Below are positions 44,701 to 56,498 of a DNA stretch of 64,000 nucleotides, one piece after another. Within the stretch, counting starts at the first letter, position 1, and every line of letters begins with the position of its first letter. The DNA is taken from positions 92,394,389 through 92,458,388 of the forward strand of contig NC_081847.1 in assembly GCF_963259705.1 (NCBI RefSeq). Reading direction: 5' to 3'. The notes beneath the pieces were generated by a model. It was not told the DNA's origin. It did not search any database and saw only the letters and a list, made by a program, of their open reading frames with translations. Position numbers and translations under genes: made by a program. The DNA comes from Myotis daubentonii (taxonomy: Eukaryota; Chordata; Mammalia; Chiroptera; Vespertilionidae).

Positions 44701-45466
44701 TGAGGAGGCCAGGTGGGAGTTATTCCGTACCCGTCTCATCAGTGAGGGTTCACGCTGCCCTAAGCCCTTTCCTGCTCAAGCCAGGGTTCCTCTTCGTGTT
44801 AGACTCACTCACACATGGAGCGCCCACAAAACCGTGTCACTCTTTTCTAGACAAGCCAACCCAAAGGAGGATTGTTGACAACAAAAGATTTGGGTTCATG
44901 ACGATATTTCCAGAATATACTGATACTTTGTGAGAGACCAAACGGCCAATGCCTGACCTTAAACTATGCCGTTCTCTGTCAGATTCTATTTTGTAAAACA
45001 AAATGTATTCATTATTCCTAATTCATTCACAAGCAACTTTTTATGCGTGAGCTCAACGCTGGCATTGTGAAACCCACACCTAAGCGTTTTTGCTCTGACC
45101 CCTAACACGTGGAACCTTTTTTTGGCCTTTCCTTTCAGAAAATCAAGAGAGAACCACAAATTAGAAAAGAGAACAAGTAAAACTTTGCCAAGTATTCGAG
45201 GTTCCTCCTGAACTTCTGTCATCGTTTCGGGTGACAGGAACACAGACGTTTTAAGGCCTCTGCTTTGCTGCCAGCTTTCCCGGGGCGAGGCCAGCTGGTT
45301 CAAGGAGGCCTCCCCACAGATGCACCGCCACCCGAGGGAGAATCCCGTGATGACGAGGCTGCAGGGGTGCACTCCAGCTGAGAGAGAAGCTTCTGATTTT
45401 CTGTGACGTATTTTTCTTGTTTTTCTTACTAATGCAGATATTCTCCTAACACCGAGGATTTGTGTG
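44701..45466. other. Unique noncoding sequence
   Basis: The largest minus-strand frame (44986-45471, 161 residues) has mixed composition but no domain that I recognise. It has no supporting promoter, splice or poly(A) signal, so it is left uncalled. Confidence 0.4.
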
Positions 45467-45476
45467 TGCATTTCTG

Positions 45477-45712
45477 TTTTGTTTAGTTTTGTTTTCTTTT
45501 TAATGTATTTTTATTGATTTCAGAGAGGAAGGGAGAGGGAGAGAAAGATAGAAACATCAATGATGAGAGAGAATCATTGATCAGCTGCCTCCTACATGCC
45601 CCCCACTGGGGATTGAGCCCACAACCCAGGCTTGTGCCCATAACCGGAATTGAACCTGGACCCTTCAGTCTGCAGGCCGATGCTCTATCCACTGAGCCAA
45701 ACCAGCTAGGGC
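45477..45712 (-). repeat. VES SINE, second head subtype, with long T-rich tail
   Basis: The minus-strand copy ends in GAGCCAAACCAGCTAGGGC, the inverse of the GCCCTAGCTGGTTTGGCTC head. Its tail contains TTTTGTTTAGTTTTGTTTTC. The duplication TGCATTTCTG at 45467-45476 and 45713-45722 fixes the ends. Confidence 0.95.
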
Positions 45713-45722
45713 TGCATTTCTG

Positions 45723-48700
45723 CTTCCATTCTTACATGCACACAACCACAACCAGCTGCACACATGGGCCTTCCACGCAGATTCTGTAGAGTAAGCATCA
45801 ATGGATCATGAAACAGAATTTATTTTAGAAGTTATAACTTCAACCAGTGTTCGGTGGTCAGGATCTCCTCCCTACTCTATCCCTCTCATAATATACGGTA
45901 TGTGTTTTGGTTTCTTCATTCTTTTCCCAGTCTCCTCTTTTTTGTCTCAAATAGATCACTTCTTAGAGAGGAGGTAAAAGCAGAAAACAGAGATGATCGG
46001 GGGGTGGAGAGGACCCCAGAGGTGTGCCCTGGCTCTCTTACTTCCACGGCTTCTGGAAGCTTTGCCTTGTGAGATGAAGGCATCAGTGAGGCCAAAGGTT
46101 TTCTTCTGACCTGTCATCGGAGTGATTACTTTTGCCTCCTACAGAACACCCAAGGGATAAAACCCCTCTCATCAAAATGCGGCCTTCCCCAGTGATCTCA
46201 GGGCGGCTGAGGTGGTTTTCAGAGGCAACGTATGCAGAATTTGGCCCACGCAAGCACTTCCAACACCTGGGTATAATGCTTGGGTATAATGCTTATAAGT
46301 TTGACTTATATAATGCTATTTCCTGACATTTAACCTGTTATCCCCCTCATTTTACATTAAAAGTTATAACCCAATGTAAAAAATTATAATATAATGCTTT
46401 TAAGAATAACGAAATGATGTAAAACATTCTAAGGAACTCATTCGCATAGATAACTTTAGTTCAGGAAAACTAAAGCATGGGAGATAAAGGGTAAGAATAG
46501 TTCCCCCAAAAATGTCTACTCAGTTATAAACTTGTCATCAATCCTACATATAAGTGCATATGTGTATGTGCTTGCATACTAAATATACATATTTCAACAC
46601 AACCTAGTAATCGGATACTAGTAATTTAAAACTATGTATAAATGAATAGTTATAACTAGTGTCTTCTCATAACTTAATTTGTGTTAATATACAACTAAAA
46701 TTTATGCATTTCCTTCGTATGTTTATATCACTTTGTCTATGATTTTATTGCTCATCCCTTTAATTTATGCCTGTTTGTGTTTATTGCGAGAAAACTCTTC
46801 ACAAATGTTCACTCTTCAGTAGTAAAATTATTTTATATTAGCAAGTTGTAAAGCCAGGAAAAAAATACTGCAAAAATTAGGGATAATGTTACCACACTTT
46901 ACTTTGCAGTCCAATTGATAATATTATAGGAAAATTATATAACACCATTAGCTTTTAACATCCACAGACCAACAGAAGATAATTAATTATATCTACAGTA
47001 TCCTTATTATTACTATACTGGACAGGAAGAGTTACATAGCATTCATAATTCCTCAGCAAATAATTTGGATACTGAAATCATGAAAATAACTAGATGTTTA
47101 TGCACAACGAGATCACTGATAGGAACTTAAATAAATTCAGTGAATTTTATGTAAATCCATGTGGGTGGTTTCTTGTTACAAACTCATAGTGAAAGTTCTT
47201 ATTGAAATTCTAAACATCTACATTTCCTGAACAATGTCAAAGATTGGGTATTCCCACTGCATACTCTGCCTCAGCTATATAGCAAGACAAACTATATTTA
47301 CTTTAAATTTCATATATTTTCTGTGAGAACAATTATATATAAAATTTTAAGTGGTTTACCTTACCTCTGTCCTCACTGGTTCTCAACATATTTGATCAGA
47401 TGTATTTATAATTTGTATCTCATGTCACACCCAAAACAGCATGCATTTGTATTCACTTAAACATTTGCATTGCTATACAATTACACATAGTACATTTGTA
47501 AATATTAGTGGTATTTTCAATATCAATACCTAAAACAATTTTAACCATTTCTTAATCTAGAAGGATGTAATAATATTATGCATATTTCCTCTCCAAATTC
47601 TACAGATTTGCTTCTAAATCAAAATGCCAGTAGTTGTATGTACCACCACATTTTGCTCCCATTAGGATTTGGGTTGCACTTTTGAAATAATTAGTATGTT
47701 TCCACTGGTGACTTTTACTATCTATTTTATACATTTCACCCAGGCTCACAGCATTTAAAGATTAAATACACGTTGCAAATACGAAAGCATGCCATCTAAA
47801 TTAAAAAACCCAACAACCATGCATTAAATATCAAATTTAAATCTGCTGTGCACAAAAATGTTAAACGCTTACTGCAGACTGTGAAAGAATCCATTTCTAA
47901 TGGGGACTTTATGTCGGTCCCCAGGGAACCCTATCAGGGCACAGCTGACTGTCATTTTCACTTGATTTCATTAGCGTTTAAGTTATAGTGTACAGTACAC
48001 CCCCTTAGGTGCTCTGAAAGTCAGTGATTTACATACACTTAGTGTAAAGATTTTGCTTTGGTTATTATAAGAGTGATTTAATAGCTAAGTGAAGATTTGT
48101 TTTGCCTCCCTAAATCTACTTATTCAAACATAAATATTAACTTTTAATAAAATAGCACTTAATGCATTATTCCCATCCATTAAAGTGAAATAGATGAGGT
48201 GGTCAGCTGACCATCTTCATGCCAGGATAATACCCCATTGCAGTCTTCTTTTTGTCTGAAGCATTTGGCCATGTTCGCCTGAGTGTACATTTTTATGAAT
48301 TACATGCACTTCACTGAGAGAGTGGGCTCGCTGAACGCAGCTGGCCCACTGGTTAAAGAAGGCAGTGCGATCAAAGTGAGATAGATGTCTCCCCCAACTG
48401 TGTGATCTCAAAGACAGTTTTCTATCCTCTGGGTTTTAAAAATGGATTTCTAATAATAATAAATAATAATAAGCGCTGCTTGGAACTTTGGCTTCAAATA
48501 TGGCTCCATTTTTTGTGATGTGTGTTTTTCTGTTCGAAGAAATATTAAAGGCGAAAAGAGCAAGTTGTAGAATCAGCTGCTGCTCACTAGATGCTATTCT
48601 GTGCGATGTGGGTTCCGGAAAAATAAAGACTTGCTCTTCACATCAAAACATTGCTCTTCGTTCCAAATGAAAATGGGCATCTAGGTAGCACATAGAGCAC

Positions 48701-48761
48701 AGGCACGTCTGCGTATGGCACAGGCCAGACAAGCAACAAAGTCAGTAAGCGCTGTGAGTGC
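45723..48761. other. Repeat-poor AT-rich block
   Basis: Over about 3 kb I recognise no SINE, LINE, hAT or Helitron, while the rest of the window averages one young element per 1-3 kb. The sequence is AT-rich from 46.3 to 48.5 kb, with a short (TAA)n run at 48.45 kb. The stretch at 47.9-48.4 kb is the most even in composition and could be conserved noncoding DNA. No exon is recognised. Confidence 0.4.
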
Positions 48762-48822
48762 CTGTGTGTGTGTGTGGGGGGGGGGGGGCGGGGGGCAGGG
48801 GCGGGGGTGGGGGGAGGGGAGG
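48762..48822 (+). repeat. (TG)n followed by G-rich tract
   Basis: A short TG run leads into 13 consecutive G and further G blocks (GGGGGGC, GGGGCGGGGG, GGGGGGAGGGG). It has strong quadruplex potential on the plus strand. Confidence 0.92.
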
Positions 48823-50479
48823 AAATGCTGGGCCTTGCTCTTAGAAGGAAATCTAAAGCATGAAAGCTAATAGCAGATATTTAAAAATATTCAGACACCT
48901 CATGCTAGCGTATAGTTACCTTGATTGCAAGCACTCATATTTGCAGCATCCATGTTGTAAGGTTTCAATGAGAAAAATGTTGACTATGCTTTGAAAAATA
49001 TAAAGTTATATCTCCTAAGTCCAAATTCAAGGGAAAATATCAGGATGCTTCATTTTCTGAGTAATTGATATTTTCACCACATTATTTACTCTGGCAGCGA
49101 GGTATTTTTTTTTTTGTTTGTCTGTTTGTTTTGTACCATTCTTCAAACTAAAATTAATGTTTAAAAAATCCATTAGTAATGCTCAGGCAAGAGAAATAGA
49201 ATCATAAAAATTCCTTCTGCTTTAAGTAGGTCATCCTTGCTGTGCTTTCAACATAGAACAGGGACTAGACCAGAACCCTGAAGATAGTACATAAAAAACA
49301 GTTCCTCAAATCAGACCCACTAAGCCCTGAAACATGGCTTCTACATTTTCACTCTCATATAAATAAAGTGATTGATTGGGCCCAATCTGCTTTTCTTTCC
49401 ATCTTTGATTCCAACCCACGCCCACACAACCAAATGTGGGAATGCAGTTAGTTAAGATTTCTCTTACCCATGAAATGGGGCCAATATTTCACTAACCTTC
49501 TCCTACCATACTTAGTTACATTCCGATTTCCTGATTTAAGCATCTTACAGGACTGGCATTTATTCCATCTGTGCTTGTTTACAGCTTCTAATCAGATTCT
49601 TGGAGTAAACTAGTATTTCTGTGGGAATTATTAACCAAGAGAAACTGTAAGCAAATGCTTAGAATAAAGACAACTTCACTCTAAACTTTAGGATATTGAA
49701 GTTCCATTAAGAATTTGCTTTAAGATATTTATGTGAAGTTGCAAAGACTCTTTTAACTTCTTCCAATTAACCCATCAGTCAGCGTTTAATGGGCTAATAT
49801 AATTCAAATATTTATATCCCGCTACTCATTCATACACGTGCCCATAATTTCCTCCAAATTATTTCAGAATGACACCTGCATCGGAAGTCACGCTGGCGAC
49901 GCCTCCACCTGGGAGAAGCTGGCCTGGGACGGGGAGCACCGGCCGCAGGTCCCAGGAGCCGGTTTTGGAGCTGAAACAGCCCCGGGGGAGGGGGAGGGGG
50001 GGGTGTCTCTTGCACTGTCCCGTTGTCTGTGAAATCCTCACCAGAACAGCCGACCGCTGTGGCGCCATTTGTTTAGTTTGAACTGTCTTCGCTCTAAGTG
50101 TAGACAAACGTGCCTACCTGACAGCAATTTTCTGTCCTTTTTTTGCATATAAGATTGATTGGCTCCAGACTAATTGAATTCTCCTTTGAAGGGAAGCTTA
50201 TTGATGCCAGGGAGAATATTGATGAATGTTTATTGACATCCCACTTCATCATTTGGTCCAGATATGCTTCCGGGCATCCCTCGACAAGCACCTTGATTTC
50301 TATCTTCCAGGAGAGGAAAGCTTCACTGAGCCTCTGATGAGGCGGGGTTTGAGCTGGGGAAGAAAATGTGACTGGATCTGACTATGAAAAGAGTTAGTTG
50401 CCCAAATATCACATCTAACAGTCACATAGTTTTAAGCTCTTTGGTTTTCCTGTAAAAACTAACACATTCTATTCTATTC
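48823..50479. other. Unique noncoding sequence
   Basis: AT-rich with a GC-rich island at 49.88-50.05 kb (CCCCGGGGGAGGGGGAGGGG). No gene or repeat is recognised. The stretch at 50.1-50.34 kb looks like unique, possibly conserved DNA. Confidence 0.4.
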
Positions 50480-50845
50480 TGCTTATGCTTAAGGTGCCAA
50501 ATAAGAACCCACTGACAAACCTGAGGTCGTGAAGATTTACTCTTGTGCTTTTTTCCAAGAGTTTAATAACGTTAGCTCTCATATTTAGTCCACCGATCCA
50601 TCTGAAGTTAATCTTTCCACACGGTGTGGAGTAGGGGCCGGGACGGGAAGGAGAAGAATCGGGAGGAAGGGGTGGCGAAGGGTAATGCGGAACTGACGGC
50701 CATGAAAGACATGGTCCTCATTGGCTTGTGGTGTTGGTTTCACGGGTGTGTATATGTTAAAGATGACAGCATTTTACACTTTAAATATGTGCAGCTTATA
50801 TGTTAATAAATGTCAATGAAACTGTTAAACCAAAAAGTCATAAAA
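50480..50845 (+). repeat. 5'-inverted L1 3' fragment
   Basis: The left part (to about 50640) is antisense ORF2: GAGGTCGTGAAGATTTACTC, TTAGCTCTCATATTTAGTCC and GAAGTTAATCTTTCCACACG. The right part is sense L1 3' UTR: TGGTTTCACGGGTGTGTATA, then ACACTTTAAATATGTGCAG, then TGTTAATAAATGTC and an A-rich tail. The inversion joint fits twin priming. Confidence 0.7.
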
Positions 50846-50944
50846 AAAATTCAAATCTGTAACTATAAATACAAACTTCTGGGGCACCTTTCTATGTACG
50901 AGGTGGGGTTCTGCCGATTCATGAATTGTTGAGTAAAGCCAATT

Positions 50945-51500
50945 AGAGCCACCATAGGAACCAGCAGTCCCTTTCCTGAGCATATACCCCCAAAACTAAA
51001 AAACACGTATGTGCAGAGATATATGAACCCCTGTGTTCACGGTAGCATTATTCATGCTGGCCAAGATGTGGAGACAATCAAGGTGTCCTTCACCAGAGGA
51101 CTGGGTAGAGAAGATGTGGCCCATGCATACGACTCAGCCAGAAGGAAAAGAAGAGATACTGCTATTTGCCACAACATGGATGGACCTTGAGAACATGCCG
51201 CCAGTGAAATAAGCCAGGCAGGAAAAGCTAAGGGCCACATGATTTCATTCATTCATGGGATATAAAACGGACACTCATGAGCACAGACCATAGTGCTGCG
51301 GTTGCCAGACGGAAAAGGGTGGGGGGAGAAGGGGCCCCTAATATAAGGCGACAGGAAAAGATGTGACTTCGGGTGATGGGCACAGACCCGGTCACACAGA
51401 ACTCCACACCTGAAACTTAGATGATCCTATGAGCCAATGTCACCCCAATGAGTCTCATAAACAAAAACCATACAAAATAAAATAAATAATTTAAAAAGGA
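50945..51500 (+). repeat. L1 3' end (ORF2 C-terminus and 3' UTR)
   Basis: CCACCATAGGAACCAGCAGT, GAGCATATACCCCCAAAACT, TTGCCACAACATGGATGGAC and ACATGATTTCATTCATTCAT track the last ORF2 codons and 3' UTR of L1. It ends in a (AAATA)-rich tail. Frames are broken. Confidence 0.8.
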
Positions 51501-51875
51501 AAATAAATGCAAACATATGTCTTTTAGGCCACATCCTCTAAGAAATCCAGTGGTATATAAAAATACTTTTTAAATGACGTCTCAGCTCACGTCTGTCCTG
51601 TGAGCTCCGAGACCACGGTGACCGCTAGCAGAAGTGGCCAGTGCAGGCGCCCTTGGGAGGCTGGTCTGACCATGATGCCGTGCTGAGGGGTAGCACGCAC
51701 ACATATCCCTTTACTCAGTCATACACAAGTGTAACCAACATGTATGGAGTGCAGTCCGTGTAAATAGAGCCAGCATCTGGGAGTGCAGGCACACAGGAGG
51801 CGTTGAGTAAACCGTTAGTAATTGAATGAGTGAAGGAGTGAATTAATAGGCATTGTTTTGGCACTTCTGATCAGA
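51501..51875. other. Unique sequence with an L2-like 3' end
   Basis: A GCGTTGAGTAAACCGTTAG block followed by AATTGAATGAGTGAAGGAG at 51.79-51.85 kb resembles an L2 (or MIR) 3' end with a TGAA tail. The rest is unique. Confidence 0.4.
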
Positions 51876-51885
51876 GGTTAGACTG

Positions 51886-52098
51886 CAGCCGTGGGCAAAC
51901 TACGGCTCGCGGGCCGGATCCGGCCCATTTGAAATGAATAAAACTATTGAAAAAAAGACCGTACCCTTTTATGTAATGATGTTTACTTTGAATTTCTATT
52001 AGTTCACACAAACACTCCATCCATGCTTTTGTTCCGGCCCTCCGGTCCAGTTTAAGAACCCATTGTGGCCCTCGAGTCAAAAAGTTTGCCCACACCTG
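51886..52098 (+). mobile_element. Non-autonomous hAT element, second family, copy 2
   Basis: It runs from CAGCCGTGGGCAAACTACGG to GTTTGCCCACACCTG. The interior matches the copy at 23515-23737, including GCGGGCCGGATCCGGCCC and GGTCCAGTTTAAGAACCCAT. The target duplication is GGTTAGAG on the right and GGTTAGACTG on the left, so a 2-bp insertion has likely altered the left copy. An adenine-rich stretch present in copy 1 is shorter here. Confidence 0.92.
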
Positions 52099-52106
52099 GG
52101 TTAGAG

Positions 52107-52785
52107 TAACGATCGAGTGTTCTGGTATCTTAGAATAAAGATAAAAAATTATCATTTGGCAGAATAGGTAGTAATATAGAAATGTTCTTATCTTTGCTTT
52201 TCTTAATGTTTATTTAGAGCATTTGAAATCTCACACATTCGGTGCTTGAATCTATTACTGCCATGTAAATCCATGCCATGCTTTTGTAGCATTTAAAAGA
52301 AAAACCTACAACTGAGAACTTTTAAACGTAAATTCCTTCTCCTTACTGAGAGCAAATCTGCTCTAAGAACTAGATACTGGGCCTCTTTGAAGCAATACAT
52401 TTTCCTTTTCAGTGTCTTTGTTTATCATCGTGAAAAGAAGTTTCAACAATGAATGGCAGTATTTGAGAGAAAGATATGAATTAAAAATAAAGAGACTACA
52501 TGACATAAATACTAATTGTGTACACCTTTTAAAAGTAGAGTCCATAAATCACATTATTAAAAATAAATGTGTTCTGTTTTTTTTTTTGGTTTTTTTACAT
52601 TGCATATGACTAGGCCAATCTGCATTTAACATCTAAATGAACATATTAAATAAATCTCAAAAATAAAATCTAATAATGATTAATTTATCTTTATGGTTTA
52701 AACTGATTAGTTATGGTGTGCTACCAAACCATAATTGCTAGCACACAATCTTAATTATGGCAGCTTTATAGAAAGTACTGAAGTC
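52107..52785. other. Unique noncoding sequence
   Basis: AT-rich unique sequence; nothing recognised. Confidence 0.45.
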
Positions 52786-52789
52786 TAGA

Positions 52790-52965
52790 GATTTAGCCCT
52801 CCAATTTTATCATTTTTGTGGGGGTTTAAGATTGTTTTCTATATTTTCACAATCTTTGCATTTCCATGCACATTTCAGAATCAGCGTCTCAATTTCTATT
52901 GTGTACAAAGGGCCTTCTGAGATTGTTGTTGAGTTTGTATTGATCCCATAGATCATTTTATCAGA
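52790..52965 (-). repeat. L1 ORF2 fragment, antisense
   Basis: TTCAGAATCAGCGTCTCAAT, a TGTGTACAAAGGGCCTTCTG block and GAGTTTGTATTGATCCCATA with GATCATTTTA correspond to the antisense of the L1 ORF2 segment usually read as 'TTTAGAATCAGTTTGTCAATTTCTA...ATTGCATTGAATCTATAGATCAATTT'. Diverged. Confidence 0.65.
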
Positions 52966-53345
52966 ACAACAACAAAAAGATTCAAACATAAAATTGAAAA
53001 TGAAGAAAATAAAATTGGAATATTAAGAAACGCTGAACATTAACTAAAATACATTTATTTTCACTTTGAATATATTTAAAATTTTACTGCGGTTCCATTT
53101 GCATGGAGTGAAACGCACAGAGCTGTGTGTGCAGTGAAATGAGTGTGACAAACGTGCCCATCTCTCCATCTCCCCGCACCCCTGAGATACTGAACGCCCA
53201 TCAGTCCTGAAGGCACCTGAGGCACCTCCCCAGGCGATCCCACCTCACCTCCCGTCACAGTCAGAGTCCGAGGCCACCGCTGCACTGGCTCCCACCAGGA
53301 TGCTTCGACTGTTCAACAGTTTTATGTAAATGGACTCATGCAATG

Positions 53346-53557
53346 TTTCTGTCTGTGTCTCAGTTAGCTTATGCTGCCGGAACAAAATGCCATCCATACG
53401 CTGGGTGTCTAAACAAGAGAAATTGATTTCTCATCGTTCTGGAAGCTGGGATTCTAAGGTCAGGGTGCTGGCGTGTTCAAGGTGGGGTGAGGCTCCCTTT
53501 CTCATGGTGTGGCTTTTCCTTGGCCCATGCCTGAGAGCACCAGGAGAGGGGGGGGGG

Positions 53558-53589
<32 letters not shown>

Positions 53590-53925
53590 AGAGAGAGAGA
53601 GGGAGAGAGAGAGGATTTTTTGTGTCCATTCTTTTGTTGTCATTGCCTTAGCCAGGTCTCATTTTATTTGTAAGTGCGCAATGCAATAATTTTTAGTAAA
53701 TGTAGAGAAATGTGCTACCGTCACAATTAAACTTTAGGAAAGTCCATCACCCCATAAAGATCCCTTATGTGCCTGTTCTTATAATTCCTTCCTAACGGAC
53801 ACACCAGTCATTTCACCCAACTCTTACGACCTCCCAAAGCTCCATCTGCAGAGTCATCACATCGAATGTTAGGGCTTCAACCCATTAACTGAGGTGCGTG
53901 GACACACATATTCAGTGTATAACAG
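53346..53925 (+). repeat. MST/MLT1-type MaLR LTR
   Basis: CAGTTAGCTTATGCTGCCGG, GAGAAATTGATTTCTCATCG and TTCTGGAAGCTGGGATTC are the usual 5' themes. ACGACCTCCCAAAGCTCC, TTAGGGCTTCAACCCATTAA and TTCAGTGTATAACAG are the 3' themes. An L1 fragment at about 53640-53780 and an expanded GA run split it. Confidence 0.75.
53543..53613 (+). repeat. (GA)n microsatellite with G run
   Basis: GGAGAGG, then ten or so G residues, then (GA)n with minor interruptions. MaLR LTRs carry a short AGAGAG block at this place, so this is probably its expansion. Confidence 0.95.
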
Positions 53926-53935
53926 TCTCTTCATT

Positions 53936-54145
53936 TCCCTTCCTTCCTTCCTTCCTTCCTTCCTTCCTTCCTTCCTTCCTTCCTTCCTTCCTTCCTTCCT
54001 TCCTTCCTTCCTTCCTCCCTCCCTCCCTCCCTCCCTCCCTCCCTTCCTTCCTTCCTTCCTTCCTTCCCTCCAACTCTCTCCCTCTCCTCCTCCTCCTCCT
54101 CCTCCTCCTCCTCCTCCTCCTCCTCCTCCTCCTCCTCCTCCTCCC
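53936..54145 (+). repeat. Polypyrimidine tract: (TTCC)n, (CTCC)n, (TTCC)n, (TCC)n
   Basis: About 210 bases with pyrimidines only on the plus strand, apart from one AA at about 54072. The period changes along the tract: TTCC, then CCCT, then TTCC, and finally about 20 TCC units. All frames are open, giving Pro/Ser/Leu or Glu/Lys runs with no coding meaning. Mirror symmetry allows triplex (H-DNA) formation. Confidence 0.97.
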
Positions 54146-54440
54146 CCTTCCTCTCTCTCCTTAGCATATTTTTAACACTCATCCATGTTACTGTGTACCT
54201 CTAGGTTGTTCATTTTTATTGCTGACTAGTATTCCTCTATATAAAGATTTCATGATTTGTTGATCTTTTTTTTTCCTACTGATTAACTTTTTTCCTTCCA
54301 GTTTGGGGCTATTGTGGAAAAAACAAAAAGCTCCTTCTATAGGACAATCTTCTATAGGCGTTTTTTGTTTGGAAAAACATTTTCATTCCTTTGGAGAGCG
54401 TATCTAAGAAAACAACGGCTGGGCTTAGTGTTCAGAGACC

Positions 54441-56095
54441 ACTCTTCACGGACTCACGTTTCTCCATGGACTGGGAACGGGGCAGACACAGCTCCAGGTC
54501 TCTGCTCTCTTCAGGGTGTCTGCATCGTCAGTGGCCGTGGAAGATGGCAATGCCGTCACCCTCCAGGGCAGAGGGCAGCATTTTTCTTCTTCACTTGTGT
54601 GGGCCCTTCTGCATCACCGGGGGGACGCGGGCGAGGGAAGGCGGGTGGAACCCTTGCAAACAGGACTGGGCAGCCTGCTGTGCCATGAGCGAGCCAGTCC
54701 TTGGCTCTGAACCAGAAATCGCCCATCTCCTGCCATCACCCCTTACACATGTCAGGCTACGTGTTTGCTAGCTCATAAGGCAAACTCCCCAAGTCTTCAC
54801 ATTCCCTGACCTGACGCTCAGGTCCTCTGGGGAAGCCAGTACTGCACTAGAGCAAGGGCAAGTTCACGTCGGGGATACTGCCCGTGGACGCCAAAGGGAA
54901 AGGAGCAGTCTGGGGCTGCAAAGGCCTTCACACCTGTGCAAGCAGAGGCGGGAGGAGGAGGATGCCGCAGGGAGACTGCGCTGCAGATCTCACGTCTTCA
55001 GCCAAGTGCCCGCGGCTTCAGGACAACAGCTGCCCCTTGTCGGAGCCTCTGGGTGCGCAGTAAGCGGTGGGTGGCGCAGGGGCTGAAGGCAGCGCGGGGA
55101 GGGGGCTGCAGTGTGAGCCCCGGGAAGACCCTGCAGAGGAGGCAGCCGGTCAGGGGCCTGCACGCAGGAAAGGCACGCTCTCTGTGCAGGGAGAGGGGGT
55201 GCTGCAGCTCCAAGGCTGCTTCGAGGGTTAAGGGCACTTCAAGGTTAAAGAAGCTGCCCCGGCCTTTCCACTGCCCTGTCCCAGTCCAGCGACCATGGGC
55301 GACGCACCGAGGTTGGGCTGGCGCACAACCATAACAAAGCTGCCAATCTTTGAAAGTTCTGGAGCTTCCTCTCTGGGCTGTCCCCCCTTTAAGGACCTTC
55401 CCTGCCCTGTTCGATCCCTTCAGTTACCCGGACCCCTGGTCTCTGTGCCTCTGCCTGGGACACCCAGCTCTCTGATCCCCTTTCCCCTCCCCGTGCTGCA
55501 GGGCACCAAGCGCCCCTCAGACAGCGCGGAGTGGAGCTCCCTCCTGTGCTCCTTCCCTTAGGCATCACCGCCGGTCCCACTTACTGCGAGTGCCTGAAAA
55601 CAGGCATCGTAGACATTTTTAAACACTTAAAGCCTATTCTCAGTGGAACAGTACGTCTGATGCCAGTTACTCAGTTATGCCGGGGACTGCAATTCTACAT
55701 TAAGGTTGTTTTTTTTTTAATTACGAATCTCCAAAGTTTTCAGCATTATCTTTTTCTATTACAGGGAAAATCCAGATTTAACAAGTGTATTTTTTAACTC
55801 TTTGCTATACTAAAGCATTACATCTTGGCAATGTATAAGTAATTTAAAATGTGAAGAAATATCATAAGCCTTATAATTGAAAATATTTTCTCCAATCGTT
55901 TTCAATTCCATAACTTAAAACTATGCAGCTGTTTACTTTTGACTTCCTTAAAAATGTTAGTTTCAAACATCCAGAGAAACAGAATTGACACCGTAAATAA
56001 TAACCAATCTGTGTACAGTATTCTAACATTCATAGGATGTAATACTTTAATAGCATAATGTGTAAAAATAATGAAATAATAAAATATAGTGTAAA
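54441..56095. other. Unique sequence, GC-rich in the middle
   Basis: CpG-containing GC-rich sequence at 54.9-55.6 kb, then AT-rich. A 132-residue plus-strand frame at 54936-55334 has no recognisable domain. No CpG-island promoter with initiator or first exon is evident. Confidence 0.4.
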
Positions 56096-56497
56096 CTAGA
56101 GGCCCAGTGCATGAATTTGTGCACCAGTGGGATCCCTCGGCCTGGCCGGTGGGATTGGGCCAAAACCGACTCTCTGACATCCCCTGAGGGGTCTCAGATT
56201 GTGAGAGGTCTCAGACCAGGCTGAGGGACCCCACCAGTGCACAATCGGGGTCGGGGTGGGACACAGGAGGTTGGCCAGCCGGGGAGGGACCACAGGAGGG
56301 CTCCAGGGCATGTCCAGCCTGCCTCGCTCAGTCCCAATCAGCCAGACCCCAGCAGCAAGCTCACCTACTAGTCGGAGCATCTGCCCCCTGGTGGTCAGTG
56401 CACATCATAGAGAGCATTTGAGCAGCCTTAGCATATTGCACTTTGATTGGTTGAACGGAGACTGGACACTTAGCATATTAGGCTTTTATTATATAGA
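56096..56497 (-). mobile_element. Non-autonomous Helitron, first of a head-to-tail pair
   Basis: On the plus strand, host A is followed by CTAGAGGCCCAGTGCATGAA and the hairpin GTGCATGAATTTGTGCAC. The element ends with TAGGCTTTTATTATATAGA, the inverse 5' terminus. A single CTCF-like motif, CTGCCCCCTGGTGG, lies at 56381-56394. A repeated GGTCTCAGA block is internal. 402 bp, no coding content. Confidence 0.92.
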
Positions 56498-56498
56498 A

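Larger units (their letters stand above)
53085..54440 (-). repeat. L1 3' region, antisense, interrupted by an LTR and simple repeats
   Basis: The parts at 53085-53345 (CCATTTGCATGGAGTGAAAC, TGTAAATGGACTCATGCAAT) and 54160-54440 (CACTCATCCATGTTACTGTG, TTTTTATTGCTGACTAGTAT, CAGTTTGGGGCTATTGTGG) are consecutive antisense pieces of one L1M-type 3' end. A MaLR LTR and a pyrimidine tract separate them. A further antisense L1 3' UTR piece (53640-53780) lies inside the LTR. Confidence 0.7.

Noticed and set aside
44986..45471. 161-residue minus-strand open frame
   Set aside because: No similarity that I recognise, an isolated position, and overlap with the start of a VES SINE at its end. A protein search could reopen it.
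48025..48060. Fish-type Tc1 terminal repeat (TTTACATACACTTAG)
   Set aside because: Only 15 bases match, and no inverted partner or TA-flanked end was found. A chance match is likely.
53898..54175. Pro/Leu/Ser-rich and Glu/Lys-rich open frames
   Set aside because: These are translations of the polypyrimidine tract.
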